Assembly: GCA_012511375.1 (NCBI GenBank)
Contig: JAAZGF010000039.1
Span: 1 to 8,037 of the forward strand
Length of the DNA: 8,037 bases
Reading direction: 5' to 3'
Source: Candidatus Dojkabacteria bacterium
Lineage (GTDB): Bacteria > Patescibacteriota > Dojkabacteria > SC72
In this document: one piece after another, positions 1 to 5,766 of the stretch
How the letters are laid out: every line of letters begins with the position of its first letter
Numbering within the stretch: position 1 is the first letter of the stretch
Notes under the pieces: generated by a model
What the model was told of the DNA's origin: nothing
Seen by the model: only the letters and a program-made list of their open reading frames with translations
Database searches by the model: none
Position numbers and translations under genes: made by a program

Positions 1-10
1 CCAGTAAACC

Positions 11-32
11 TACAAATTATCCACAATTTGTA
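11..32. promoter_or_regulatory. Perfect inverted repeat, candidate operator
   Basis: Bases 11-18 (TACAAATT) and 25-32 (AATTTGTA) are perfect reverse complements separated by six bases. The repeat ends two bases before the TATAAT hexamer at 34-39, so it lies where the -35 to -10 spacer of that promoter would be. A dyad here is well placed for a dimeric repressor, and the second gene of the unit (608-811) encodes a small XRE-type HTH protein, a family that often autoregulates from such sites. The dyad is seen directly; the operator role is inference. It could also be a chance AT-rich palindrome or a hairpin from upstream transcription. Confidence 0.5.
17..25 (+). promoter_or_regulatory. Consensus DnaA-box sequence (single)
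   Basis: TTATCCACA matches the classical bacterial DnaA box exactly. It lies in the centre of the inverted repeat at 11-32, in the only long non-coding stretch visible at the left edge. A single box is not an origin, and no cluster of boxes or AT-rich unwinding element is visible here, although the region is cut by the window edge. It may mark DnaA control of the downstream promoter or be a chance match. Confidence 0.35.
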
Positions 33-33
33 A

Positions 34-39
34 TATAAT
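34..39 (+). promoter_or_regulatory. Promoter -10 box, probably leaderless
   Basis: TATAAT is a perfect -10 hexamer and ends five bases before the ATG at 45. Transcription usually starts about seven bases after the -10, which would put the first base of the mRNA at or beside the start codon. No Shine-Dalgarno sequence precedes the ATG. No good -35 is visible: the best-placed hexamer, around 11-16, is a poor match to TTGACA. Confidence 0.6.
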
Positions 40-44
40 CAGTT

Positions 45-611
45 ATGAAAAATGTTGATGTTCCAATGTGGGACAAAGGAGATGATACAGACGACTTCTC
101 AAAAGGGGGAGGTTCAAGCTCGCTTGGCAACATTGGTATGTTAAAAAGCAAAGATCCAGGAACAGGAAAACTCTTTAAATTAATACTAGGCAGAGAACCC
201 TCATCAAGAGAGGCAGCTTTTTACAAATACAGCTCTCTGAAGAAAGAGGAAATTATTGAAAAGTTGCTCAAAGGAGAGGAGCACAAAAATATCCTTGAGA
301 AAGCAAAAAAGTTCCCAGAATTAGTAAAAGAGAACAAGAAATCGGAATCTTCTCTCTTAAAGCTAAAAAGCCTGATACAAGACAAAGAAAAAGAGTTCAT
401 AGAACTAGAGAAACTACTTCAAGAGAAAAGCGAAATAATTGAAGAACTAAGAAAAGAGAAAGAAAGTCCATTCCTTAAAGATAGAAAGCTGATAGAGGAA
501 GCAGACAAGCAATTTAGGGTCTTTACTACTGGATACTCTAAAGAAAAACAGAAAAAACCAGAAACCCTGCTTGATAGGCTACATTATCTAATATTCGGAG
601 AAGATAAGTGA
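45..611 (+). CDS. Coiled-coil protein with DUF4214-like segment
   Basis: This 188-residue protein has no signal peptide or membrane segment, so it is probably cytoplasmic. A low-complexity, Asp/Gly/Ser-rich N-terminus (1-35) is followed by a short helical segment at about 41-90 containing LFKLILGREPSSRE. That segment resembles the LGREP-type repeats of DUF4214 or phycobilisome-linker-like domains, though the match is by eye only. Residues 93-140 are rich in Lys and Glu with leucine heptads and should form a coiled coil. The C-terminus is basic and then hydrophobic (LDRLHYLIFGEDK). The ATG follows a TATAAT box by five bases. The stop overlaps the GTG of the XRE gene by four bases, so the two are cotranscribed and probably translationally coupled. 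Function unknown; a scaffold or partner of the HTH protein is possible. Confidence 0.8.
   Translation: MKNVDVPMWDKGDDTDDFSKGGGSSSLGNIGMLKSKDPGTGKLFKLILGREPSSREAAFYKYSSLKKEEIIEKLLKGEEHKNILEKAKKFPELVKENKKSESSLLKLKSLIQDKEKEFIELEKLLQEKSEIIEELRKEKESPFLKDRKLIEEADKQFRVFTTGYSKEKQKKPETLLDRLHYLIFGEDK
597..600 (+). promoter_or_regulatory. Shine-Dalgarno site for the GTG-start gene
   Basis: GGAG lies seven bases before the GTG at 608, inside the 3' end of the preceding gene. It supports the GTG as the true start of the XRE gene. It contrasts with most other starts in the window, which lack such a site. Confidence 0.6.
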
Positions 612-811
612 ACACAAAAATATTTGCAAAAAGACTGAGACTTGCAAGAGAGAGTATGGGATATTCCCAAAAACACTTAGGAATTAGGGTCGGACTATCA
701 GATAAGTCAATTAGTATGTATGAAAAAGGAACAGTATATCCACCTGTAAGCAATCTTCTTAAAATAGCCAAAGAGCTCAAAAAGGACATATCCTACTTTC
801 TAGAAGAATAA
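608..811 (+). CDS. XRE-family helix-turn-helix transcriptional regulator
   Basis: The 67-residue protein is almost entirely one HTH_3/Cro-CI type DNA-binding domain. Residues about 6-60 carry the usual pattern: RLRLARESMGYSQKHLG (helices 1-2), then VGLSDKSISMYEKGTVYPP (recognition helix and following turn), then LLKIAKELKKDISYFLEE. There is no separate effector or oligomerisation domain, as in small autoregulators and antitoxin-like repressors. Translation starts at GTG, supported by GGAG seven bases upstream and by the four-base GTGA overlap with the stop of the coiled-coil gene. A likely target is the inverted repeat at 11-32 in front of its own unit (inference). The partner is not a recognised toxin, so a toxin-antitoxin reading is not supported. 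Its stop lies one base from that of the opposing gene at 813. Confidence 0.9.
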   Translation: MNTKIFAKRLRLARESMGYSQKHLGIRVGLSDKSISMYEKGTVYPPVSNLLKIAKELKKDISYFLEE

Positions 812-812
812 A

Positions 813-1757
813 TTACATAGGAGGAGGGGTCAACCATGCTTTGATTTTTGGAGATAGTTTTGAAAAAAGCTTTAGTAGACCAAAAACTGCACCAACAAAA
901 GCTAAAACAATCAAAACATACTTCAAAATATTTATCCATTTATACTCAGAACTTACTGGCTGTAAGATTAAATTAGAGTCAAACTCTATCTTCTCGCTAA
1001 CAACATTTGTATAGTTAGTGTCATGTTCCCAAGCTAATGCTGAGACAGAAAAATCAAAAACCCCAGCCTTAGTAGGCTCTATATCAGCTTTCAGGATGTA
1101 TGTCTCCCCCTTTTTCAGATTAATAAACTCATTGTGCTTAGGTTTAATTTTAAGAGAAGAGGGAACATTCCACAGTATTTGAGTTCTTTTAGAATCTATA
1201 TGGGGATAGATAGTTAAAATATATCGAACATGTTTGTTAAAACCTGACTGGGGCTTTCTTTCTAGCTTTAAGTCAAAATATTTACTAGAAACCTCTTCTT
1301 CGTCTTCTTTTCTTTCCTCATCCTCCTCAATAATTCGGGTCTCTATTGGAACAGAATCACTTTGAGGGTTTACTAGGGAAACTATATCACCCTCTTCATC
1401 TTTAATACTGTACCAATTTAAGAAAATGGAGGATTTTCCTGGTTCTGGAGTTTTCCAAACTCTGCCTACTTCTGCTGTAAAATTACTATCTGCTAATACA
1501 TCTACTGTCTCATCATCTTGTAAACTATATTTTATTTCATAAATATCTCCTCTCTTTACAGGACACTCCTCCTTGTTATACAAAACCTCAAACTCATAAA
1601 TCTGAACCAGTAATATATTATTCTCATTTTGTAAAATCTTTCCATCTACCTGACACTCTACAATTAAAGGGTTAGAAGAGTAAACAAAGGATGGTATTGC
1701 ACCCGTACCTAAAAGAAGGAAAAGAAGACTTACTATTAAAAAAAAGGGTTTTCTCAT
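813..1757 (-). CDS. Exported beta-rich protein with C-terminal membrane anchor
   Basis: The 314-residue protein starts with a signal peptide (basic RK, hydrophobic core about 5-20, then small residues). One transmembrane helix follows at about 278-299, with a short basic cytoplasmic tail ending in WLTPPPM. The extracytoplasmic part has two beta-rich regions: about 31-138 with two cysteines (35 and 65), and about 158-268, which looks like an immunoglobulin-like or CARDB-like sandwich. They are joined by an intensely acidic linker at 142-155 of mostly Glu and Asp. No catalytic motif is recognised. The ATG overlaps the stop of the upstream membrane-protein gene by four bases (ATGA), so it is the last gene of the operon and translationally coupled. 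It converges on the XRE gene with only one base between the two stops. Probably a cell-surface structural or adaptor protein; function unknown. Confidence 0.8.
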   Translation of the reverse strand: MRKPFFLIVSLLFLLLGTGAIPSFVYSSNPLIVECQVDGKILQNENNILLVQIYEFEVLYNKEECPVKRGDIYEIKYSLQDDETVDVLADSNFTAEVGRVWKTPEPGKSSIFLNWYSIKDEEGDIVSLVNPQSDSVPIETRIIEEDEERKEDEEEVSSKYFDLKLERKPQSGFNKHVRYILTIYPHIDSKRTQILWNVPSSLKIKPKHNEFINLKKGETYILKADIEPTKAGVFDFSVSALAWEHDTNYTNVVSEKIEFDSNLILQPVSSEYKWINILKYVLIVLAFVGAVFGLLKLFSKLSPKIKAWLTPPPM

Positions 1758-2170
1758 TGTAATATCTTTATTATAGCAAAATTATAGACTTTAAAAGCTG
1801 TTTGTATCTCATGTGGTGATATTTCATAATTATCATGAACTACTTTGTTTCTTAATTTATGAACCTCCCATATCTCGTTATATTTATTTTTTCTAAACAA
1901 TCTACTTGCATTTTTTAAATTGTCTCCACATGAAGAGGTATTTTTAAAATATACCTGTAAAGCTTTAGATAACAGGTTGTCTAGTTTTATAATAGCATCC
2001 CGCCTAACCGTTACTTCCTCACTCTCTGTCGAAGATTTAAGATTATAGAGCTCTTCTAAAATCCTCTTTCTCTTGTTTACAGATATCTTTCTTTTGTTAA
2101 AAGAGACCATTAAAAAGAGCACCACTATTAATAGAAGAATAACAATTGAAAGTATAAGGGGGTTATCCAT
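1754..2170 (-). CDS. Small membrane protein with HEPN-like Rx4H motif
   Basis: With the ATG at 2170 the protein has 138 residues. An N-terminal transmembrane helix (about 4-24) is followed by a strongly basic stretch (KRK, KRKR), indicating a cytoplasmic C-terminal domain. That domain is helical and contains KLDNLLSKALQVYF and then WEVHKLRNKVVHD, where R107-N108 and H112 form an Rx4H motif with a polar residue after the Arg, as in HEPN domains. HEPN proteins are often RNases or nucleotide-binding modules; a membrane-tethered version is unusual, and the assignment is by motif only. A TTG at 2188 would add six residues, but ATG is preferred. The ATG overlaps the end of the transglutaminase-like gene by eight bases, and the stop overlaps the next ATG by four. 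Confidence 0.75.
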   Translation of the reverse strand: MDNPLILSIVILLLIVVLFLMVSFNKRKISVNKRKRILEELYNLKSSTESEEVTVRRDAIIKLDNLLSKALQVYFKNTSSCGDNLKNASRLFRKNKYNEIWEVHKLRNKVVHDNYEISPHEIQTAFKVYNFAIIKILQ

Positions 2171-4058
2171 TTTTTTTCTTTCTAACAAATCTTATACCTA
2201 AGTATATCAAAAGAAGTAATATTACAAAAAGCAGAATGGAAAGGACTTTACTCCCTATACGTAGAGAGTAGGGGGTGTCTTTTCCTAAAGGTGTCTTTAA
2301 GTTAATTTCTTTTTCAAAAATACCAGAATTTTGTAAAAGAAGATCTATTTCTATCTCCTCATGCTTTAATTTGTCCGAGGGGAAATTGAACTGTATTTTA
2401 GAGCTTTGGTTAGGAAGTATTATACGAGAGCGAAGGTTATTAAGCGGGTCTATGAAGCTACTCATATCCTCTATATTCGAATTAAGTATTTGATAATCAT
2501 TTAGAGCAGTATTTCCCGTGTTAGTAAGGTTTATGTACCCTCGTGTGTGTTTCTGCGTACTTACCATTCTTTCAAAAGAAAGATTAGCTTTAAAGTCAAA
2601 CTCTGCTATTATTTCCTTTTCAGTTTCTGACTTTACAGCAAAATCTCCCTCCGAGAAAAATGAAAGCTTAGGAGCTACCGCTGATTTACCTCTTCTAATT
2701 ATAGTAATGTGGTCGTAGAAAGGATTACCAAAAAGACTTTTTTCAATGTAATCTTCCAAAAAAGGGTCTGCTACCACCCAAGCTTTCTGGTTCAAATCAT
2801 AATATTCAACCCAATGATGGTAAAATCCATCTGAGGTGTAACCTGTTATGTTAGAAACATATCCTACAATTAGCCGCGAAGGTACACCGTACTGTCTAAG
2901 AAGAGCAATTAAAAAGTCGGCATAATCAATAGCACTCGCACTATTAGGGTTTTCTGTCAGTGAAGTTGCTCCTAGCCTAGTTTCATTCGTTATTCCTAAT
3001 GTAATATCTTTAGAGAAGCTTAATCGATCCAGTACATACTGATAAATATATTTATAAAAAAGTTCTTTTTCCGAATCATCAAGCTTCTGTATGTCATCAA
3101 AACTACTATTAACATCCAAACCTCTTTTTTTAAGATAAGTATTAACCCTTGTAAATTCAGTGCTATTACTAATAGTCCAATATCCTGTTTTTTGTGTTAG
3201 AAAGGATTTTTTTACTTCCTCTTCTTCATCGATCTTTAGCTTTTGTATATACCCAGAGATGGTACAATCCACACTCTCATTTGGAGGAACATCATATTTA
3301 AATATATAGTTTCCATCCTCATCTTTTAAAGTAGTATTTGGCAAAGGAGAAATTTCATCCCATATAACTATTTGTGTATATGTGTCAGATGGTACATAAA
3401 TCTCAAAAACTTGATTCTCACCAGAAGAGGAGTTTGTAAACACTTTGTTAATATCAAACCTATACGTTATTTTCTCTCCGAAAAGAAAAGAGATGCTTGG
3501 GTGTACAGGGTTACTGATAAATATCTCCATAGAATCTTCTCCTTTAAGTCTCACACTCTGTATAGGATCAGAGGTCCAGAAAGGCTCTCCCATCTCCTTT
3601 GGGTATGTTACTGTCACTCCTACTGTTTTTGTGTCTAAAACATTAGAAGATACAGTGTATGAATTAGATTCATTTATTGATGTAGTGTAGCTAATAGCTA
3701 CCTCTAACGGGTTCTCTGGTCTTGTTACTGTATTTTTAAGATCTAACAGTACATCTGTTACCGAACCCCTGTGGTAATATGTACACTCAATAGGTTCTCC
3801 TGTTTTGAAGTTCTTACATGTAGTTTTTAGGTTAGCAAGAGGTATTGATGCTGTATAGTATGTTATTACTTTGGGCCCAGTACTATTCACCTGTAGAATA
3901 ACTTCTGTCTCTACACTACCAACAGTTAATTTGTGATTGAAATTACTGTTAATGGTAAAATCACTGTTTGCAAAAAGTTTTAAAGGAAAAGTAAAAAAAA
4001 GAAAGAAGATGCTAAATAGATACAGAATTTTCTTTAAATAGCCATTCAAATCTCTCAT
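2163..4058 (-). CDS. Exported transglutaminase-like protein, catalytic Cys replaced
   Basis: From the ATG at 4058 the protein has 631 residues. A signal peptide or anchor lies at about 6-31, followed by beta-rich exported regions to about 290, a transglutaminase-like core at about 330-435, more beta-rich sequence to about 595, and a transmembrane helix at about 602-624 with a basic KKKNG tail. In the core, AIDYADFLIALLRQYGVPSR aligns with the family's catalytic-Cys helix, but the Cys position is Ala376. The His (HHWVEYY, His414) and Asp (VVADPF, Asp431) are kept. The only cysteines in the protein lie outside the core. It is therefore probably not an active transglutaminase or cysteine protease and may bind peptide or glycan at the surface. 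The start overlaps the end of the upstream cupin gene by 47 bases; a TTG at 4070 is also possible. No Shine-Dalgarno site is visible. Confidence 0.85.
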   Translation of the reverse strand: MRDLNGYLKKILYLFSIFFLFFTFPLKLFANSDFTINSNFNHKLTVGSVETEVILQVNSTGPKVITYYTASIPLANLKTTCKNFKTGEPIECTYYHRGSVTDVLLDLKNTVTRPENPLEVAISYTTSINESNSYTVSSNVLDTKTVGVTVTYPKEMGEPFWTSDPIQSVRLKGEDSMEIFISNPVHPSISFLFGEKITYRFDINKVFTNSSSGENQVFEIYVPSDTYTQIVIWDEISPLPNTTLKDEDGNYIFKYDVPPNESVDCTISGYIQKLKIDEEEEVKKSFLTQKTGYWTISNSTEFTRVNTYLKKRGLDVNSSFDDIQKLDDSEKELFYKYIYQYVLDRLSFSKDITLGITNETRLGATSLTENPNSASAIDYADFLIALLRQYGVPSRLIVGYVSNITGYTSDGFYHHWVEYYDLNQKAWVVADPFLEDYIEKSLFGNPFYDHITIIRRGKSAVAPKLSFFSEGDFAVKSETEKEIIAEFDFKANLSFERMVSTQKHTRGYINLTNTGNTALNDYQILNSNIEDMSSFIDPLNNLRSRIILPNQSSKIQFNFPSDKLKHEEIEIDLLLQNSGIFEKEINLKTPLGKDTPYSLRIGSKVLSILLFVILLLLIYLGIRFVRKKKNG

Positions 4059-4746
4059 TTTTTCTAACAATTTGTTTAATAATAGGAGTTTTAGGTGTTA
4101 TTCCGTACTCCTGAGTTATACTGTCCCAATCTAGCTTTTCTGGTTCATTAACAATCTTGTAGTTAGGGTTTCTTACAATCTCTTGCTTAGCATTTTTTCT
4201 AATAACATAATAAGCCAAACCATCTCTTACATCAAGGACAACTTGGGGCCTTGACTTAATGAATAGATATTCAGAAAAAACAAGATTGGAGTTCTGTCTT
4301 GCATTTACTACAACAAGAGCATAGCCTGCAGGAACTATTACTTTTTGCTTTTTCTTAGTAGAGGAAATAATTATTCTGTTTTTATTTGGTCCTTCGTAAT
4401 TTTGTAAGATGATGATTGCACCTCCATGGACGGTTTCTATAATTCTTGGGTACTTACTACATCTAGTAGCTCTAGTTTTTACATACTCTATCCCTGCAAG
4501 ATTAGGCTTTAAAGTATAGAAATTTACTTTAACTTTCTTAGATTTGTAAATATCGTTGTTATCTAAGTTTTTGTATTTCCTGTAAAAAATATCAGGACAT
4601 GTTAATTCTTTGTTTAATAGTTGAGGTCTAATATCATCTATAGTTATATCCACAACCTCTTGAAAGGAAAAATCTTTAATTTCTAGGGCATCATTGTTAT
4701 ATGTTATTGGGAATCCTGAACTATTCCTGAGGTCTATTTTTGGCAT
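4012..4746 (-). CDS. Cupin protein of the archaeal-type glucose-6-phosphate isomerase family, probably inactive
   Basis: This 244-residue protein has no signal peptide. Residues about 72-200 follow the pattern of cupin-type phosphoglucose isomerase (PF06560): GIEYVKTR, then YPRIIETVHGGAIIILQ, VIVPAGYALVVVN, GLAYYVI and RNPNYKIV. In the active enzyme, GHxH, a Glu and a later His bind the metal. Here the GHxH equivalent is ATRC (93-96), the Glu position is Arg101, and the later His in the GYGHVTIN-like strand is Leu144. All four ligands appear lost, so isomerase activity is unlikely. A carbohydrate-binding, structural or regulatory role is possible. Family assignment is by eye; another cupin is the main alternative. 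The ATG has TATAAT eight bases upstream and shares a 15-base start block with the muralytic gene at 5759. The 3' end overlaps the next gene by 47 bases. Confidence 0.7.
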   Translation of the reverse strand: MPKIDLRNSSGFPITYNNDALEIKDFSFQEVVDITIDDIRPQLLNKELTCPDIFYRKYKNLDNNDIYKSKKVKVNFYTLKPNLAGIEYVKTRATRCSKYPRIIETVHGGAIIILQNYEGPNKNRIIISSTKKKQKVIVPAGYALVVVNARQNSNLVFSEYLFIKSRPQVVLDVRDGLAYYVIRKNAKQEIVRNPNYKIVNEPEKLDWDSITQEYGITPKTPIIKQIVRKNERFEWLFKENSVSI

Positions 4747-4752
4747 AATGTC
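4738..4752 (-). repeat. 15-base start-site repeat, copy 1
   Basis: On the minus strand the block reads GACATTATGCCAAAA and spans the ATG of the cupin gene. An identical copy spans the ATG at 5759. Both are preceded by a -10-like hexamer, with one base of difference in spacing. The two proteins share only the first residues MPK, so this is not simply gene duplication. Confidence 0.8.
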
Positions 4753-4754
4753 GT

Positions 4755-4760
4755 ATTATA
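4755..4760 (-). promoter_or_regulatory. Promoter -10 box ahead of the cupin gene
   Basis: On the minus strand TATAAT is followed by eight bases and then the ATG at 4746. This predicts a transcript starting within a few bases of the start codon. It would let the cupin and the genes after it be transcribed separately from the muralytic and YggT genes. No Shine-Dalgarno site lies in the 25-base gap just before the ATG, and no clear -35 is seen. Confidence 0.55.
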
Positions 4761-4771
4761 CCAAATTTCTT

Positions 4772-5059
4772 CTAATTCTTCGAGAAGGAGGATAACAACT
4801 CAGATACTATAAAGCCAGCTATTATGTAAAAGAACAAGGCTATTAAACTATTCACTGGCAATTCAAACTTGTTTATTAACACCTGGCTTGAGACAACTCC
4901 TTGGAAAGGAGCTATGAAGAAAGAACTAACATTTAGAACCCAACTAACAAAAGCATTTTCTGTATTTGCATTAATTAGAAGTAGTATCACTCTAGTGATT
5001 ATTAATCCCTCTATAAAAAGGATTAGTATGTATAAAAGTCTTAGAATGAATTTAATCAT
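4772..5059 (-). CDS. YggT family membrane protein
   Basis: The 95-residue protein has two hydrophobic segments (about 5-30 and 68-90) joined by a loop containing VLNVSSFFIAPFQG. This matches the YggT family layout, in which two helices flank a conserved segment before a Pro-Phe pair and short polar stretches. Family members are inner-membrane proteins of poorly defined role, often encoded near cell-division or envelope genes. The ATG lies one base after the stop of the muralytic gene, so the two are surely cotranscribed. No Shine-Dalgarno site is visible, and translation probably depends on termination-reinitiation. A 25-base gap with its own -10 box separates it from the cupin gene. Confidence 0.75.
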   Translation of the reverse strand: MIKFILRLLYILILFIEGLIITRVILLLINANTENAFVSWVLNVSSFFIAPFQGVVSSQVLINKFELPVNSLIALFFYIIAGFIVSELLSSFSKN

Positions 5060-5060
5060 A

Positions 5061-5759
5061 TCAAAGATTATCTAGATTATTTACATAATAGTCTAACTCA
5101 TTCATGAATCGATTAACACCGTTTGCCCACAGATGAAGACCTGTTTCTCCACATGGAGGGCAGTATACACTTTCAATATCATATGGAGTTAGATCAGTAC
5201 CATACCCCAAGGCCATTCTCTCTGTAATATGTGTTATGGCCTCTTCCCAAGACTCAAAAATACTCCAACCATCAGCATTTCCATTTCTTCCTCTCCAACC
5301 CCAACCATTATGAGTTCCTCTAGGTATTAAATTCCCAAATGCAGATTCTACTCCTGATATTGATGCTATTAATCTCCAATCTAACCCATGTCGATCTGCC
5401 TCAATTATAAAGATGTCGGCATAGTTTGCCATAGGTGATTGGTAATCAGAAAGAAACTTGTTCATAGCTAATATCCTTGAATCGAGGGTTAAAAATTTTG
5501 TCCTACCTGTCATAGTCGACTGATTGAAAGAAGAACCAAGAGCATACTCTCCTGCATACACATGAATATCAAAGATGGGGGAAAGCTTGTTTAATTCTTC
5601 GTCGGAATAGCCTTGCATAACAGTAGAAATAGAGTCGGTAAGTAGAGACTCTACATGAGGAGAAAGGAATATGGTATAAAGAATAAGTAGAACAAAAGCA
5701 AATGATATTTTTAAAATATTTAAGACAGAATTTGACGTCAGAGCAGTATCTTTTGGCAT
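5061..5759 (-). CDS. Membrane-anchored lysozyme/lytic transglycosylase-like protein
   Basis: From the ATG at 5759 the protein has 232 residues. An N-terminal hydrophobic helix (about 14-33) acts as anchor or uncleaved signal. After a linker, the lysozyme-like domain (about 112-222) shows IIEADRHGLDWRLIASISGVESAFG, with Glu138 the likely general acid, then HNGWGWRG, FESWEEAITHITERM and an ending WANGVNRFMNEL. This order is that of lysozyme-fold peptidoglycan hydrolases (SLT or glucosaminidase type). It should act on the cell wall outside the membrane. A CPPC pair (Cys200, Cys203) sits in the late loop and may form a disulfide. A TTG at 5786 would add nine residues, but that extension would cover the -10 box, so the ATG is chosen. 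It heads the minus-strand operon and has its own promoter. Confidence 0.8.
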   Translation of the reverse strand: MPKDTALTSNSVLNILKISFAFVLLILYTIFLSPHVESLLTDSISTVMQGYSDEELNKLSPIFDIHVYAGEYALGSSFNQSTMTGRTKFLTLDSRILAMNKFLSDYQSPMANYADIFIIEADRHGLDWRLIASISGVESAFGNLIPRGTHNGWGWRGRNGNADGWSIFESWEEAITHITERMALGYGTDLTPYDIESVYCPPCGETGLHLWANGVNRFMNELDYYVNNLDNL

Positions 5760-5765
5760 AATGTC
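5751..5765 (-). repeat. 15-base start-site repeat, copy 2
   Basis: GACATTATGCCAAAA on the minus strand, identical to the block at 4738-4752, spanning the ATG of the muralytic gene. The sequence just upstream (TATACTA) also resembles the other copy (TATAATAC). Confidence 0.8.
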
Positions 5766-5766
5766 T

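Noticed and set aside
45..811. Toxin-antitoxin pair made of the coiled-coil protein and the XRE protein
   Set aside because: The size and overlap fit, but the first protein shows no toxin motif and looks like a structural coiled-coil protein.
820..844. GGAGGAGGGG followed by ATG at 836 on the plus strand, looking like a strong ribosome binding site and start
   Set aside because: The reading frame is ATG CTT TGA and ends at once. The purine run is the complement of the Pro-Pro-Pro codons at the end of the minus-strand gene.
1758..1775. TATAAT on the minus strand 12 bases before the ATG at 1757, a possible internal promoter
   Set aside because: It lies inside codons of the upstream gene, its spacing differs from the other starts, and the ATGA overlap already explains expression by coupling.
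2275..3690. Several plus-strand open frames of 66-88 codons opposite the transglutaminase-like gene
   Set aside because: They lie wholly within a well-supported gene, have no recognisable protein features and overlap one another in different frames.
4646..4654. ATATCCACA, an 8 of 9 match to the DnaA box
   Set aside because: It lies inside the cupin coding sequence, is isolated, and imperfect matches are expected by chance in AT-rich DNA.
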